This document shows positions 25,408-33,910 of a stretch of DNA of 64,000 bases, piece after piece. The stretch spans positions 1 to 64,000 of the forward strand of contig NZ_JAINZZ010000045.1 in NCBI RefSeq assembly GCF_019890725.1. Direction: 5' to 3'. Both the position numbers and the translations under genes were made by a program. The DNA comes from Actinacidiphila acidipaludis. GTDB taxonomy: Bacteria; Actinomycetota; Actinomycetes; Streptomycetales; Streptomycetaceae. Numbering within the stretch: position 1 is the stretch's first letter; every line of letters starts with the position of its first letter. The notes beneath the pieces are model-generated. The model was given only the letters and a program-made list of their open reading frames with translations, was not told the origin of the DNA and did not search any database.

Positions 25408-28193
25408 GGCTTCCAGACCTGGTTGGCGCCGCCGGTGCAGTCCCAGATCTGCACCTGCGTGCCGGGCGTGGTGGACAGGCCCGTGTCGTCCAGGCAGCGG
25501 CCGGAGTTGGGGTTGCGCAGCGAGCCGTCGGACTGGCGCTGCCAGACCTGGGCGCCGGTGCCGTTGCAGGCGTAGAGCTGGACCAGGGTGCCGTTGGCCG
25601 TCCCGGCGCTCTTCACGTCGAGGCACTTGCCCGCGGCCCGCACGGTGCCGTCCGGCACCTCGGCCCACTGCTGGCCGTTGGTGCCGTTGCAGGTGTACAC
25701 CTCCGCCTTGGTGCCGTCGGTGTTGTTGTCCCCGGCCACGTCCAGGCACAGGCCCTGGTAGCCCACCAGCGGATACGCCGGGGTGGCGTCGGACGGAACC
25801 ACCGTCCACAGGAACGTGGCGGTGTCCTGCGCCCCGGCCGCGTCCCGCGCGGTCACGTCGACGGTGTAGGTGCCGGCCTGCGTGGGCGTCCCGGTGATCT
25901 GGCCGCCGGCGGAGACCGACGTCCCGGGCGGCAGCCCCGTCGCGCTGAACGCCGGCGTCTGGCCCGCGCTCGTGTCGTGTGCCGCGACCTGGAGGGAGAC
26001 CGCGGTGCCCGCGAGACCCTCCTGCGCGCCCGGGTCGGTCACGGTCACCGGCCGGCCGAGCTGCGCCGCGGTGACGTTCAGCGTGCCGGTCAGCGGCAGG
26101 TTGCCGTCGGAGTCACCGACCGCCACGGTGTAGGTCCCGGTGCTCGTCGCCCAGGCGCCGGAGGTGGCGTCGTAGTACGACAGGGACCGCTGGGTGAGCG
26201 GGAAGGTCACCGTCGTGCTGGCGCCGGGCTGCAGGTCGACCCGCGAGAAGCCCTGGAGCTGGCGCGGCGGCTCGCCGGAGGCGGCGGGCTGTGTGACGTA
26301 GAGCTGGGCGATGTCGGCGCCGGCCCGGGAGCCGGTGTTGGTGACGGTGGCCGTCACGGTCGCCGTGCCGCCCGCCGGCAGCGCCGAGACGTGCAGGCCG
26401 CTGAAGGAGAACGTCGTGTACGACAGGCCGTGGCCGAACGGGAAGAGCGGTGTGAGGTGGTTGGCGTCGTAGTAGCGGTAGCCGACGTCCACGCCCTCGC
26501 TGTACTGGACGGTGCCGCCGCTGCCGGGCCACTGCGCCGTGGTGTGCGCGGGCACCTGCGACAGCAACGTCGGGAACGTGACGGGCAGGTGCCCGGAGGG
26601 GTCGGTGTCGCCGAAGAGCAGCGAGGCGATGGCCGTGCCGTCGCCCTGCCCGGGGTACCAGGCCTCCAGCACACCCTTGACCGAGTTCACCCACGGCATG
26701 GTGACCGCCGAGCCGGTGTTGAGGACGACCACCGTGTTCGGGTTGGCCGCGGCGACCGCCGAGATCAGGTTGTTCTGCGCGCTCGACAGGTCGATGCCGC
26801 CCAGGTCGCCGCCCTCGGACTCGAAGTCGCTGACGAACACCACGGCCACCTTCGCGGCGGCCGCCGCGCTCGCCGCGGAACTCGTGCTGGAACCGTTGTC
26901 GTAGGTGACGGAGACACCGCTGCCCGCGCGGGCCTGGATGCCCTGCAGGGGCGTCACCGTTCCGCTGGAGTTCACCGCCGCGCTGCCGCCGCCCGCGCTC
27001 TGCACGCCGGTGGAGGCGTCAGCCCCGATCACCGCGATCGACGAGGCGGCCGGGGTGAAGGGCAGGAGACCGCCGCTGTTCTTCAGCAGGACCGTGCCCT
27101 CGGCCGCGAGCTTGGTGGCGGCCGTCTGGTTCGCCGCGGAGGTCGCGGTCTGCGCGGGAGATCCCGTCGGCGCCTTGTCGAACTGGCCGAACGCGAACAT
27201 CTCGGTGAGGATCCTGGTGGCCATGGCGTTCAGCGTCGCCTGGCTGACCTGCCCGGAGTTCACGGCGTTCGTCAGCGAGCCGCCGTAGAACCCGTCGTTG
27301 CCCGGCATGTCCTGGTCCAGGCCCGCGTTGGCGGACGCGGCCGTGGAGTGGGTGGCGCCCCAGTCGGAGGTGACGAAGCCCTGGAACCCGAACTGCTGGC
27401 GCAGCGCGCCGTTCATCAGCGCCGGGTTCTGGCACGCGTAGGTGCCGTTGACCGTGCTGTACGAGCACATCACCGAGGACGCGGCGCCCTGCTGCACGGA
27501 GTCCTGGAAGGCGGGCAGGTAGATCTCCTGCAGTGCCTTGCCGCTGATCACCGCGTTGTCGGAGGGGGTGTTGCGGTTGGTCTCCTGGTTGTACACCGCC
27601 AGGTGCTTGACCTGCGCCATCACCCCCGTCGACTGGACACCGCGGATGTTCGCCGCGCCCATCCGGCCGTTCAGGTACGGGTCCTCGCCCACGGACTCGA
27701 AGGCGCGTCCCCAGCGGGGGTCGCGGTCGATGTTGATGGTCGGGCCGAGGTCGACGGTCGTGCCCTTGGCGGCCTCCTCGGAACCGATCAGCCCGCCGTA
27801 CTGCTGCTCGGCGGCGGTGTCCCAGGTGGCGGCGAGCGCCACCGGCGCCGGGAGCTGGGTGACGCCGCCCATGCCGTCGGCGACACCGGCCGGCCCGTCC
27901 TCCAGGTTCATCGCCGGGATGCACAGCGAGCCGATCGCCGGGGTGAAGCCGACGTAGCTGGAGCCGCCGCTGCCGGTCGCGAGCTGGACCTTCTGTGCGG
28001 TGGTCATCCTGGCCAGCACCTGGCCGACCCGCTGGGGGATCGGTGCGGTGGAGTGCACCCAGGGACAGGCCGCGGGGGTGGCGGCCGCCGCGGGGGAGGC
28101 CCCGGCGGCGAACAGCCCGGAGCCGCCGGCGATCAGGGCCAGGGCGGCCAGTGCCGCGGTGCGTCGTCGTAAGGGCACGCGAGTCGGGAGCAC
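25398..28193 (-). CDS. Secreted GH3 beta-glycosidase with C-terminal ricin-type lectin
   Basis: 931 residues. I chose the GTG at 28193 because GGAGG lies 4 nt upstream; an ATG at 28208 has no ribosome site. A signal peptide ends near AAAATPAACP. The GH3 N-domain has the nucleophile Asp277 in FVTSDWGA and KHLAVYNQETNR; the C-domain has a likely acid/base Glu in DFESEGGDLGG. A fibronectin-III-like domain follows (GGTATVTATVTNTGSRAGADIAQLY), then a putative Ig domain, then a ricin B lectin with three QxW-type repeats. The activity is probably beta-glucosidase or beta-xylosidase; the exact sugar cannot be told. Codon 8 is TTA, so translation should need the bldA tRNA. Confidence 0.92.
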   Translation of the reverse strand: MLPTRVPLRRRTAALAALALIAGGSGLFAAGASPAAAATPAACPWVHSTAPIPQRVGQVLARMTTAQKVQLATGSGGSSYVGFTPAIGSLCIPAMNLEDGPAGVADGMGGVTQLPAPVALAATWDTAAEQQYGGLIGSEEAAKGTTVDLGPTINIDRDPRWGRAFESVGEDPYLNGRMGAANIRGVQSTGVMAQVKHLAVYNQETNRNTPSDNAVISGKALQEIYLPAFQDSVQQGAASSVMCSYSTVNGTYACQNPALMNGALRQQFGFQGFVTSDWGATHSTAASANAGLDQDMPGNDGFYGGSLTNAVNSGQVSQATLNAMATRILTEMFAFGQFDKAPTGSPAQTATSAANQTAATKLAAEGTVLLKNSGGLLPFTPAASSIAVIGADASTGVQSAGGGSAAVNSSGTVTPLQGIQARAGSGVSVTYDNGSSTSSAASAAAAAKVAVVFVSDFESEGGDLGGIDLSSAQNNLISAVAAANPNTVVVLNTGSAVTMPWVNSVKGVLEAWYPGQGDGTAIASLLFGDTDPSGHLPVTFPTLLSQVPAHTTAQWPGSGGTVQYSEGVDVGYRYYDANHLTPLFPFGHGLSYTTFSFSGLHVSALPAGGTATVTATVTNTGSRAGADIAQLYVTQPAASGEPPRQLQGFSRVDLQPGASTTVTFPLTQRSLSYYDATSGAWATSTGTYTVAVGDSDGNLPLTGTLNVTAAQLGRPVTVTDPGAQEGLAGTAVSLQVAAHDTSAGQTPAFSATGLPPGTSVSAGGQITGTPTQAGTYTVDVTARDAAGAQDTATFLWTVVPSDATPAYPLVGYQGLCLDVAGDNNTDGTKAEVYTCNGTNGQQWAEVPDGTVRAAGKCLDVKSAGTANGTLVQLYACNGTGAQVWQRQSDGSLRNPNSGRCLDDTGLSTTPGTQVQIWDCTGGANQVWKPPF

Positions 28194-28556
28194 GATGCCT
28201 CCAAGCATCTGCCGGGGTGGGGGGTTTCCGGCTCGCGGTCGCGCATGCGGAGCCGGACGCGCGGTGGAGACTGGGCTCGGCCCAGGTGGATTCAAGACCT
28301 GACGCCGGAGCCGCGTCAAGACAGCGGTCGCCACCGGCCGGTCAGCCCGCTGAACTCCCAGATCAGGCAGGGGAGTTCGTGAGAATCCGAGCCTGCTGAG
28401 GCCGTCCGCGCCGCCCTGGGCCGTGACAACTTCTGACGGCAGCCGGCTTGCGCGGCGCCCGGACACGTCAGTAAAGCCCGCTCACGCGGTAAGGCTCTGG
28501 AAACGGAGTCGGTGTGCGGTACGGCGGGCCGGGCACCCGGTGAGGCGGAGGCGGTC
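28194..28556. promoter_or_regulatory. 363-bp divergent gap with an 8-bp dyad
   Basis: GAACTCCC (28352-28359) and GGGAGTTC (28371-28378) are perfect inverted repeats with an 11-nt spacer. The dyad lies roughly midway between the GH3 gene and the SDR gene and could be a regulator site for either. I see nothing else convincing in this stretch, and no CAACGTTG site. Confidence 0.5.
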
Positions 28557-30137
28557 ATGGACGGCGGTACGGCGGACGGCGACAGGGCGGACACCCCTAC
28601 GGCGGACAGCGGCGCGACGGACGGCCGTGCGGCTGAGGGCGGTGCGGCGCGTGAGGTGTGCCTGGTCACCGGTGCGAGCGGTTACATCGGCGGCCGGCTG
28701 GTGCCGGCCCTGCTCGCGGCGGGATACCACGTGCGCTGTCTGGTGCGTTCCCCGGAGAAACTCCGCGACCAGCCGTGGGCCTTGGCGGTGGAGGTGGTGC
28801 GCGGCGACGTCACCGACGCCGAGTCCGTCGGGCGGGCGATGGAGAACGCCCGTGTCGCCTACTACCTCGTGCACGCGCTCGGCACCGGGCGGTCGTTCGA
28901 GGACACCGACCGGCGGGCCGCGCGGACCTTCGGCGACCAGGCACGGCGGCAGGGGGTGGGGCGGATCGTCTACCTCGGCGGGCTGACCCCCCGGGACGTG
29001 CCGGAACACGAGCTCTCGCCGCATCTGCGGTCCCGAGCGGAGGTGGGCCGGATCCTGCTGGACAGCGGCGTGCCGACCACGGTGCTGCGGGCAGCCGTGA
29101 TCATCGGCTCCGGCTCGGCGTCCTTCGAGATGCTGCGCTACCTCACCGAACGCCTCCCGGTGATGGTCACCCCGAGCTGGGTGCGCACCCGCATCCAGCC
29201 GATCGCCGTCCGGGACGTGCTGCGGCTGCTGGTGGGCAGCGCCCGGATGCCCGCCGAGGTCAGCCGTGCCTTCGACATCGGCGGCCCCGACGTGCTGACC
29301 TACGTCGACATGATGCGGCGCTACGCCGCCGTCGCCGGGCTGCCGCGCCGCCTGATCCTGCCGGTGCCGGTGCTCACACCGGGCCTGTCCAGCCACTGGG
29401 TGGGGCTGGTGACCCCGGTCCCGGCCTCGATCGCGCGGCCGCTGACGGAGTCGCTGCGGCACGAGGTCGTGTGCGACGAGAACGACATCGCCGCCTATGT
29501 GCCCGATCCGCCCGCCGGGCGCCTCGGCGTGGACGCGGCGCTCTCCCTCGCGCTGCAGCGGGTGCGCGAGGCGAAGGTGGCCACCCGCTGGTCGTCGGCG
29601 GGCGTCCCCGGCGCGCCGAGCGACCCGCTGCCGACCGACCCCGACTGGGCCGGCGGCAGCCTCTACACCGACGTGCGGGAACGGTCGGTGGACGTGACAC
29701 CGGACCGGCTGTGGCGAGTCGTGGAGGGCATCGGCGGCGACAACGGGTGGTACTCCCTCCCTCTGGCCTGGGCGGTGCGCGGCGGCCTCGACCGGCTCGT
29801 CGGCGGGGTCGGGCTGCGCCGCGGCCGGCGGGACGCCGCCCACCTGCGGGTCGGCGACTCCGTCGACTTCTGGCGGGTCGAGGAGATCGAGCCCGGGCGC
29901 CTGCTGCGGCTGCGCGCCGAGATGCGGCTACCCGGCCTGGCCTGGCTGGAGCTGTGCGTGGACACCGACGGCGACGGGCGCGCCCGGTACCGGCAGCGGG
30001 CCCTGTTCCACCCGCACGGGCTGCTCGGTCACGCCTACTGGTGGAGCGTCTCGCCGTTCCACGCCCTGGTGTTCGGCGGCATGGCCCGCAACATCACCCG
30101 GACGGCGGCGGCACAGCGGCGCACGGCTGTGCCGTAG
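28557..30137 (+). CDS. SDR-family protein fused to a DUF2867 domain
   Basis: 526 residues from the ATG at 28557, with GGAGG 5 nt upstream. Residues 1-35 are low-complexity Asp/Thr/Ala/Gly, coded by loosely repeated GGCGGAC-like DNA. The NAD(P)-binding part opens with CLVTGASGYIGGRLVPALL and keeps AYYLVHALG and IVYLGGLTP. From about 370 the DUF2867 region shows WYSLPLAWAVRGGLDRLVGG, FWRVEEIEPG and a C-terminal YWWSVSPFHALVFGGMARNI. The enzyme's substrate is unknown. The photolyase gene follows 150 bp later on the same strand, and such pairs may share light or carotenoid-related control. Confidence 0.87.
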   Translation: MDGGTADGDRADTPTADSGATDGRAAEGGAAREVCLVTGASGYIGGRLVPALLAAGYHVRCLVRSPEKLRDQPWALAVEVVRGDVTDAESVGRAMENARVAYYLVHALGTGRSFEDTDRRAARTFGDQARRQGVGRIVYLGGLTPRDVPEHELSPHLRSRAEVGRILLDSGVPTTVLRAAVIIGSGSASFEMLRYLTERLPVMVTPSWVRTRIQPIAVRDVLRLLVGSARMPAEVSRAFDIGGPDVLTYVDMMRRYAAVAGLPRRLILPVPVLTPGLSSHWVGLVTPVPASIARPLTESLRHEVVCDENDIAAYVPDPPAGRLGVDAALSLALQRVREAKVATRWSSAGVPGAPSDPLPTDPDWAGGSLYTDVRERSVDVTPDRLWRVVEGIGGDNGWYSLPLAWAVRGGLDRLVGGVGLRRGRRDAAHLRVGDSVDFWRVEEIEPGRLLRLRAEMRLPGLAWLELCVDTDGDGRARYRQRALFHPHGLLGHAYWWSVSPFHALVFGGMARNITRTAAAQRRTAVP

Positions 30138-30287
30138 GCCCGCGACGCCGGTGACCGGCAGACCGGCGGCCACCGACCGGCCGTGCCGGACCCGCGGGCG
30201 GCGCCGGGGTGTGCGACGGTGGCGGTCACACACGGAACACGATCACCATCAGTGTCAGCCGCCACCGATCCCCAGGAGCCGCCGCCC

Positions 30288-31658
30288 GTGAGTGTCCACG
30301 TCGTCCTCTTCACCTGCGACCTGCGCCTCCACGACCATCCGCCGCTGGCCGCGGCGCGGGCCGGAGCGGACGAGGTGGTGCCGCTCTTCGTCCGGGACCA
30401 GCGGATCGGGCGCAGCGGCTTCGCGGTGCCCAACCGGTCGGCCTTCCTCGCCGACTGCCTGGCCGGGCTGGACGCGGGGCTGCGGGACCGAGGCGGACGC
30501 CTGGTGGTCCGCAGCGGTGACGTCGTCGCCGAGGTGTGCCGCGTGGTCACCGAGACCGGCGCGGACGAGGTGCACCTGGCGGGGTCCCCGAGCGCCTACG
30601 CGCAGTCCCGCGAGCGGCGGCTGCGCGAGGAACTGACGGCTCAGGGCTGCCGGCTGACCGTCCACCAGGAGGTCGTGCACGCCGTCGCGCCCGGCGCGGT
30701 CACGCCCGCCTCGTCCGACCACTTCGCGGTCTTCACGCCGTACTTCCGCCGCTGGTCCGGGCACCCGCTGCGCGGTGTGCTCCGCGCTCCCCGGCAGGTC
30801 GCCGTGCCGGACGGCATCGGCTCCGAGTCGGTGCCACGCCGGTCCGCGGTGAAGGGGACGTCGCCCGAGCTGGCCCGCGGCGGCGAGAAGGAGGCCCGCG
30901 CCCGGCTCGCGGACTGGCTGCGCGGCGGCCTCGACGCGTACGCCGACCGGCACGACGACCTCGCGGGCGACGCCACCTCGCGGCTCTCCCCGCACCTGCA
31001 CTTCGGCACGCTGTCACCGGTGGAGTGCGTGCAGCGCGCCCGCGGGCACGGCGGCGAGGGCGCCGACGCCTTCGTCCGGCAGGTGGCGTGGCGCGACTTC
31101 CACCACCAGGTCCTGGCCGCCCGGCCGAAGGCCTCCTTCTACGACTACCGCACCCGCCACGACCACTGGCGGCAGGACGCGGCCGCCGAGGACGTCGCCG
31201 CCTGGAAGGAAGGGCGGACCGGCTACCCGATCGTGGACGCGGCCATGCGCCAACTCACCCAGCAGGGCTGGATGCACAACCGCGGCCGCCTCCTCGCCGC
31301 CTCCTTCCTGGCCAAGACCCTCTACACCGACTGGCGCGTGGGGGCGCGGCACTTCCTGGACCTGCTGGTCGACGGGGACGTGGCCAACAACCAGCTCAAC
31401 TGGCAGTGGGTGGCCGGCACCGGCACCGACACCCGCCCCAACCGGGTCCTCAACCCGGTCGCCCAGGCCCGCCGTTACGACCCGGACGGCGCGTACGTGC
31501 GCCGCTGGGTGCCCGAACTGGCCGACGTCGAGGGCCCGGCGGTCCACCGGCCGTGGACGCTGCCGGACAAGCGGCGTTCCGGACTGGACTACCCGGAGCC
31601 GATCGTCGACCTCTCGGACGCCCTCGACCACTTCCGCCAGGCCCGCGGCCTGAACTGA
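30288..31658 (+). CDS. Deoxyribodipyrimidine photolyase (CPD photolyase)
   Basis: 456 residues from the GTG at 30288, with AGGAG 9 nt upstream. The antenna domain starts VVLFTCDLRLHDHPPL and the FAD domain carries SRLSPHLHFGTLSP, VRQVAWRDFHHQVL, TGYPIVDAAMRQLTQQGWMHNR and DGDVANNQLNWQWVAGTGTD. These are the standard FAD-binding and DNA-lesion-binding motifs of class I photolyases. It repairs UV-made pyrimidine dimers with blue light. Length and motif order are normal. Confidence 0.95.
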   Translation: MSVHVVLFTCDLRLHDHPPLAAARAGADEVVPLFVRDQRIGRSGFAVPNRSAFLADCLAGLDAGLRDRGGRLVVRSGDVVAEVCRVVTETGADEVHLAGSPSAYAQSRERRLREELTAQGCRLTVHQEVVHAVAPGAVTPASSDHFAVFTPYFRRWSGHPLRGVLRAPRQVAVPDGIGSESVPRRSAVKGTSPELARGGEKEARARLADWLRGGLDAYADRHDDLAGDATSRLSPHLHFGTLSPVECVQRARGHGGEGADAFVRQVAWRDFHHQVLAARPKASFYDYRTRHDHWRQDAAAEDVAAWKEGRTGYPIVDAAMRQLTQQGWMHNRGRLLAASFLAKTLYTDWRVGARHFLDLLVDGDVANNQLNWQWVAGTGTDTRPNRVLNPVAQARRYDPDGAYVRRWVPELADVEGPAVHRPWTLPDKRRSGLDYPEPIVDLSDALDHFRQARGLN

Positions 31659-31930
31659 GGCGCACCCTCGCTGCCGCTCCGTCACAGCCTTGCGGAAGGG
31701 CCACCGGTGACGGTTCCGGGCGGCCGACCGCGCCCGGTGGCTCAAGCGGCAGAGCACCTACCGCAGCTCGTGCGCCGGCTACTCGTCCGCCGCGTGTCCG
31801 GCCCCCGCGCCCGCCTCGGCCGGACGGCCGTTTGTCCGGGCCATTGACGTGCTCATGATGACGGGCTTACGTTCACTGGGCGCTCTCCAGAGGCTTCACC
31901 CCACCTGCAAGCCGGTCCGGGAGCTCTTCC

Positions 31931-31954
31931 GGGACACCGTGTCCTCGGTGTCCC
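31931..31954. promoter_or_regulatory. 8-bp dyad in the leader of the sedolisin gene
   Basis: GGGACACC (31931-31938) and GGTGTCCC (31947-31954) are perfect inverted repeats with an 8-nt spacer. It sits in the 430-bp gap 31659-32088 and 12 bp before the CAACGTTG site. It could be a second operator or an RNA hairpin. The rest of that gap shows no gene I can support. Confidence 0.45.
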
Positions 31955-31965
31955 GCGGGGCTGTC

Positions 31966-31979
31966 TGGCAACGTTGTCA
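31966..31979. promoter_or_regulatory. CAACGTTG operator-like site before the sedolisin gene
   Basis: TGGCAACGTTGTCA holds the same CAACGTTG core as the sites at 3051 and 3308 and is itself a near-perfect 14-bp palindrome. It is 110 bp upstream of the start codon. The flanks differ from the importer sites (TCA in place of GAA), so shared control is a hypothesis. Confidence 0.45.
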
Positions 31980-32088
31980 ACGGTCGGTCCGCCCACGCCG
32001 TCCTCCGGGGAAGCGCACCCCTCGCGCCGGCGGACGGTGACCCACCGCCGTATCACCGGCGCTCACCACCCCCACACGAACAGGTGAC

Positions 32089-33690
32089 ATGGTGAAACGA
32101 ATCCTCCAAGGGACCCTGGCGTTAGCGGCCGCGGCGGCCCTGGCCGCCGTGTCCCCGGTCGCCGCGCAGGCCTCCTCCCTGGCGCCGGGTGGCTCGTCCG
32201 CCCGCGCCACGACCGCACACGCCTGCGCCGAGCCCCTGCACCCCGGCGCGCCCGTCTGCTACGCCCTGGTGCGTACCGACGTCAGCGCCGTGCGTGCCAA
32301 CGCGCTCAGCCCCGACGCGACACCCTCCGGCTACGGGCCCTCGGACCTGCAGCGCGCCTACAACCTCGCCGCGGCGGCCGCCTCCAACGGCGGCGGAGCC
32401 ACGGTGGCGGTCGCGGAGCTGGCGGACGACCCGAACCTCGAGTCGGACCTGGGCACGTACCGCGCCCAGTACGGCCTGCCCGCCTGCACCACGGCCAACG
32501 GCTGCTTCCGCAAGGTCAACCAGAGCGGACAGCAGGGCAACTACCCTCCCGGCGACACCGGGTGGGGCACCGAGGCGTCGCTGGACGTCGACATGGTCTC
32601 GGCGATCTGTCCCAACTGCCACATCCTGGTGGTCGAGGCCGGTGACCTGAACGCGGCCCAGAACACCGCCGTCTCGCTCGGCGCCCACTTCATCTCCAAC
32701 AGCTGGGGCACCGGCGACGGTTCCTTCGACTCCGGCGCCGACGCCGACTACAACCACGCCGGCGTCGTGGACGTCGCCAGTTCCGGAGACAGCGGCTACG
32801 GCGTGAGCTTCCCCGCCACCTCGCAGTACGTCGTGGCCGCGGGCGGCACCTCGCTGCGGCAGGCTTCGGGCACCGCGCGCGGCTGGTCGGAGACGGTGTG
32901 GTCGGGCGCGGGCGCCGGCTGCTCGTCGTGGGAGGCCAAACCCTCCTGGCAGCACGACAGCGGCTGCGGCCACCGGACCGTCGCCGACGTCTCCGCGGTC
33001 GCCGACCCCGGCACCGGCGTCGCGGTCTACGACACGTACGGGCAGGGCGGCTGGTTCGTCGTCGGCGGCACCAGCGTGTCGTCCCCGATCATCGCCTCGG
33101 TGTACGCACTGGCCGGCGCGCCGGCCTCGGCGGCGGCCTCGCTGCTGTACTCCCACGCGTCCTCGCTCAACGACGTGACTTCCGGATCCGACGGCTCCTG
33201 CAGCCCGGCGTACCTGTGCACCGGGACGGCCGGCTACGACGGGCCGACCGGTCTCGGCACGCCCAACGGGCTGGGCGCCTTCAACGGCTCCGGCGGCGGC
33301 ACCCAGCACACCGGCCCGATCACGTCCGGCGTGTCCTCCTCGCTGTGCCTGGACGACCGCTCGTCCAGCACGACCAACTTCAACCCCGTCCAGATCTGGG
33401 GCTGCAACGGAACCGGCGCCCAGCAGTGGACCGTCTCCGGCAGCACCCTCCAGGTCCTGGGCAAGTGCCTCGACGTCAACTCCGCCGGCACCGCCGACGG
33501 CACGACCGTCGACCTGTACGACTGCAACGGCACCGGCGCCCAGGTCTGGCAGCCCCAGTCCAACGGCTCGCTGCTCAACCCCAACTCTGGCAAGTGCCTG
33601 GACGATCCCAACAGTTCGACCACGGCGGGCACGCAGCTCCAGATCTGGGACTGCAACGGCACGGGGGCGCAGCACTGGACGCTGCCGTGA
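32089..33690 (+). CDS. Secreted sedolisin-like (S53) protease with ricin-type lectin
   Basis: 533 residues from the ATG at 32089. A signal peptide (hydrophobic 5-24) ends near AQAS. Residues 30-80 form only a short pro-region, and the usual large pro-kumamolisin domain is missing. The catalytic domain opens GYGPSDLQRAYNL and holds the S53 residues Glu162 and Asp166 (GTEASLDVDM), SNSWGTGDG and GGTSVSSP with Ser329. A ricin B domain of three QxW-type repeats fills about 405-533 and closely resembles the one in the GH3 protein. It should bind a glycan surface and digest attached protein. Codon 12 is TTA, implying bldA dependence. Confidence 0.92.
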   Translation: MVKRILQGTLALAAAAALAAVSPVAAQASSLAPGGSSARATTAHACAEPLHPGAPVCYALVRTDVSAVRANALSPDATPSGYGPSDLQRAYNLAAAAASNGGGATVAVAELADDPNLESDLGTYRAQYGLPACTTANGCFRKVNQSGQQGNYPPGDTGWGTEASLDVDMVSAICPNCHILVVEAGDLNAAQNTAVSLGAHFISNSWGTGDGSFDSGADADYNHAGVVDVASSGDSGYGVSFPATSQYVVAAGGTSLRQASGTARGWSETVWSGAGAGCSSWEAKPSWQHDSGCGHRTVADVSAVADPGTGVAVYDTYGQGGWFVVGGTSVSSPIIASVYALAGAPASAAASLLYSHASSLNDVTSGSDGSCSPAYLCTGTAGYDGPTGLGTPNGLGAFNGSGGGTQHTGPITSGVSSSLCLDDRSSSTTNFNPVQIWGCNGTGAQQWTVSGSTLQVLGKCLDVNSAGTADGTTVDLYDCNGTGAQVWQPQSNGSLLNPNSGKCLDDPNSSTTAGTQLQIWDCNGTGAQHWTLP

Positions 33691-33700
33691 CGCCCGGGTG

Positions 33701-33763
33701 CGCCCTCACGTGAGGGCGGGTTCCGCCCGGACTTGAGGAGCGGGTTCCGCCCGCACGCGAGGC
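33701..33763. terminator. Palindrome plus two 24-bp direct repeats after the sedolisin gene
   Basis: CGCCCTCACGTGAGGGCG (33701-33718) is a perfect 18-nt palindrome 10 bp past the stop codon. It is followed by two copies of a GCGGGTTCCGCCCG unit (33716-33729 and 33740-33753), each able to form a small stem. Together they make a row of hairpins suited to ending transcription. Confidence 0.65.
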
Positions 33764-33850
33764 GGCACGAGCCCGCCGCACCCGGGCAACCGGCTCGCGG
33801 GCCCCGGCAGTCGCCAGGGTCCGCGAGCCGGCACGCGGTCTTCCGGCGTC

Positions 33851-33867
33851 TCTGACGAAGCGTCAGA
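33851..33867. promoter_or_regulatory. Operator-like palindrome upstream of the P450 gene
   Basis: TCTGACG and CGTCAGA are perfect 7-bp inverted repeats separated by AAG, 43 bp before the GTG start. This size and position are typical of a TetR- or MarR-type site; no such regulator is adjacent. Confidence 0.6.
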
Positions 33868-33910
33868 ATCAGGCGGACTGGCAGCCGTTGTCAGGGAAGC
33901 GAGGACGATC

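Noticed and set aside
31849-32040. Open frame of 63 codons in the gap before the sedolisin gene
   Set aside because: No ribosome site, odd composition, and it overlaps both regulatory dyads.
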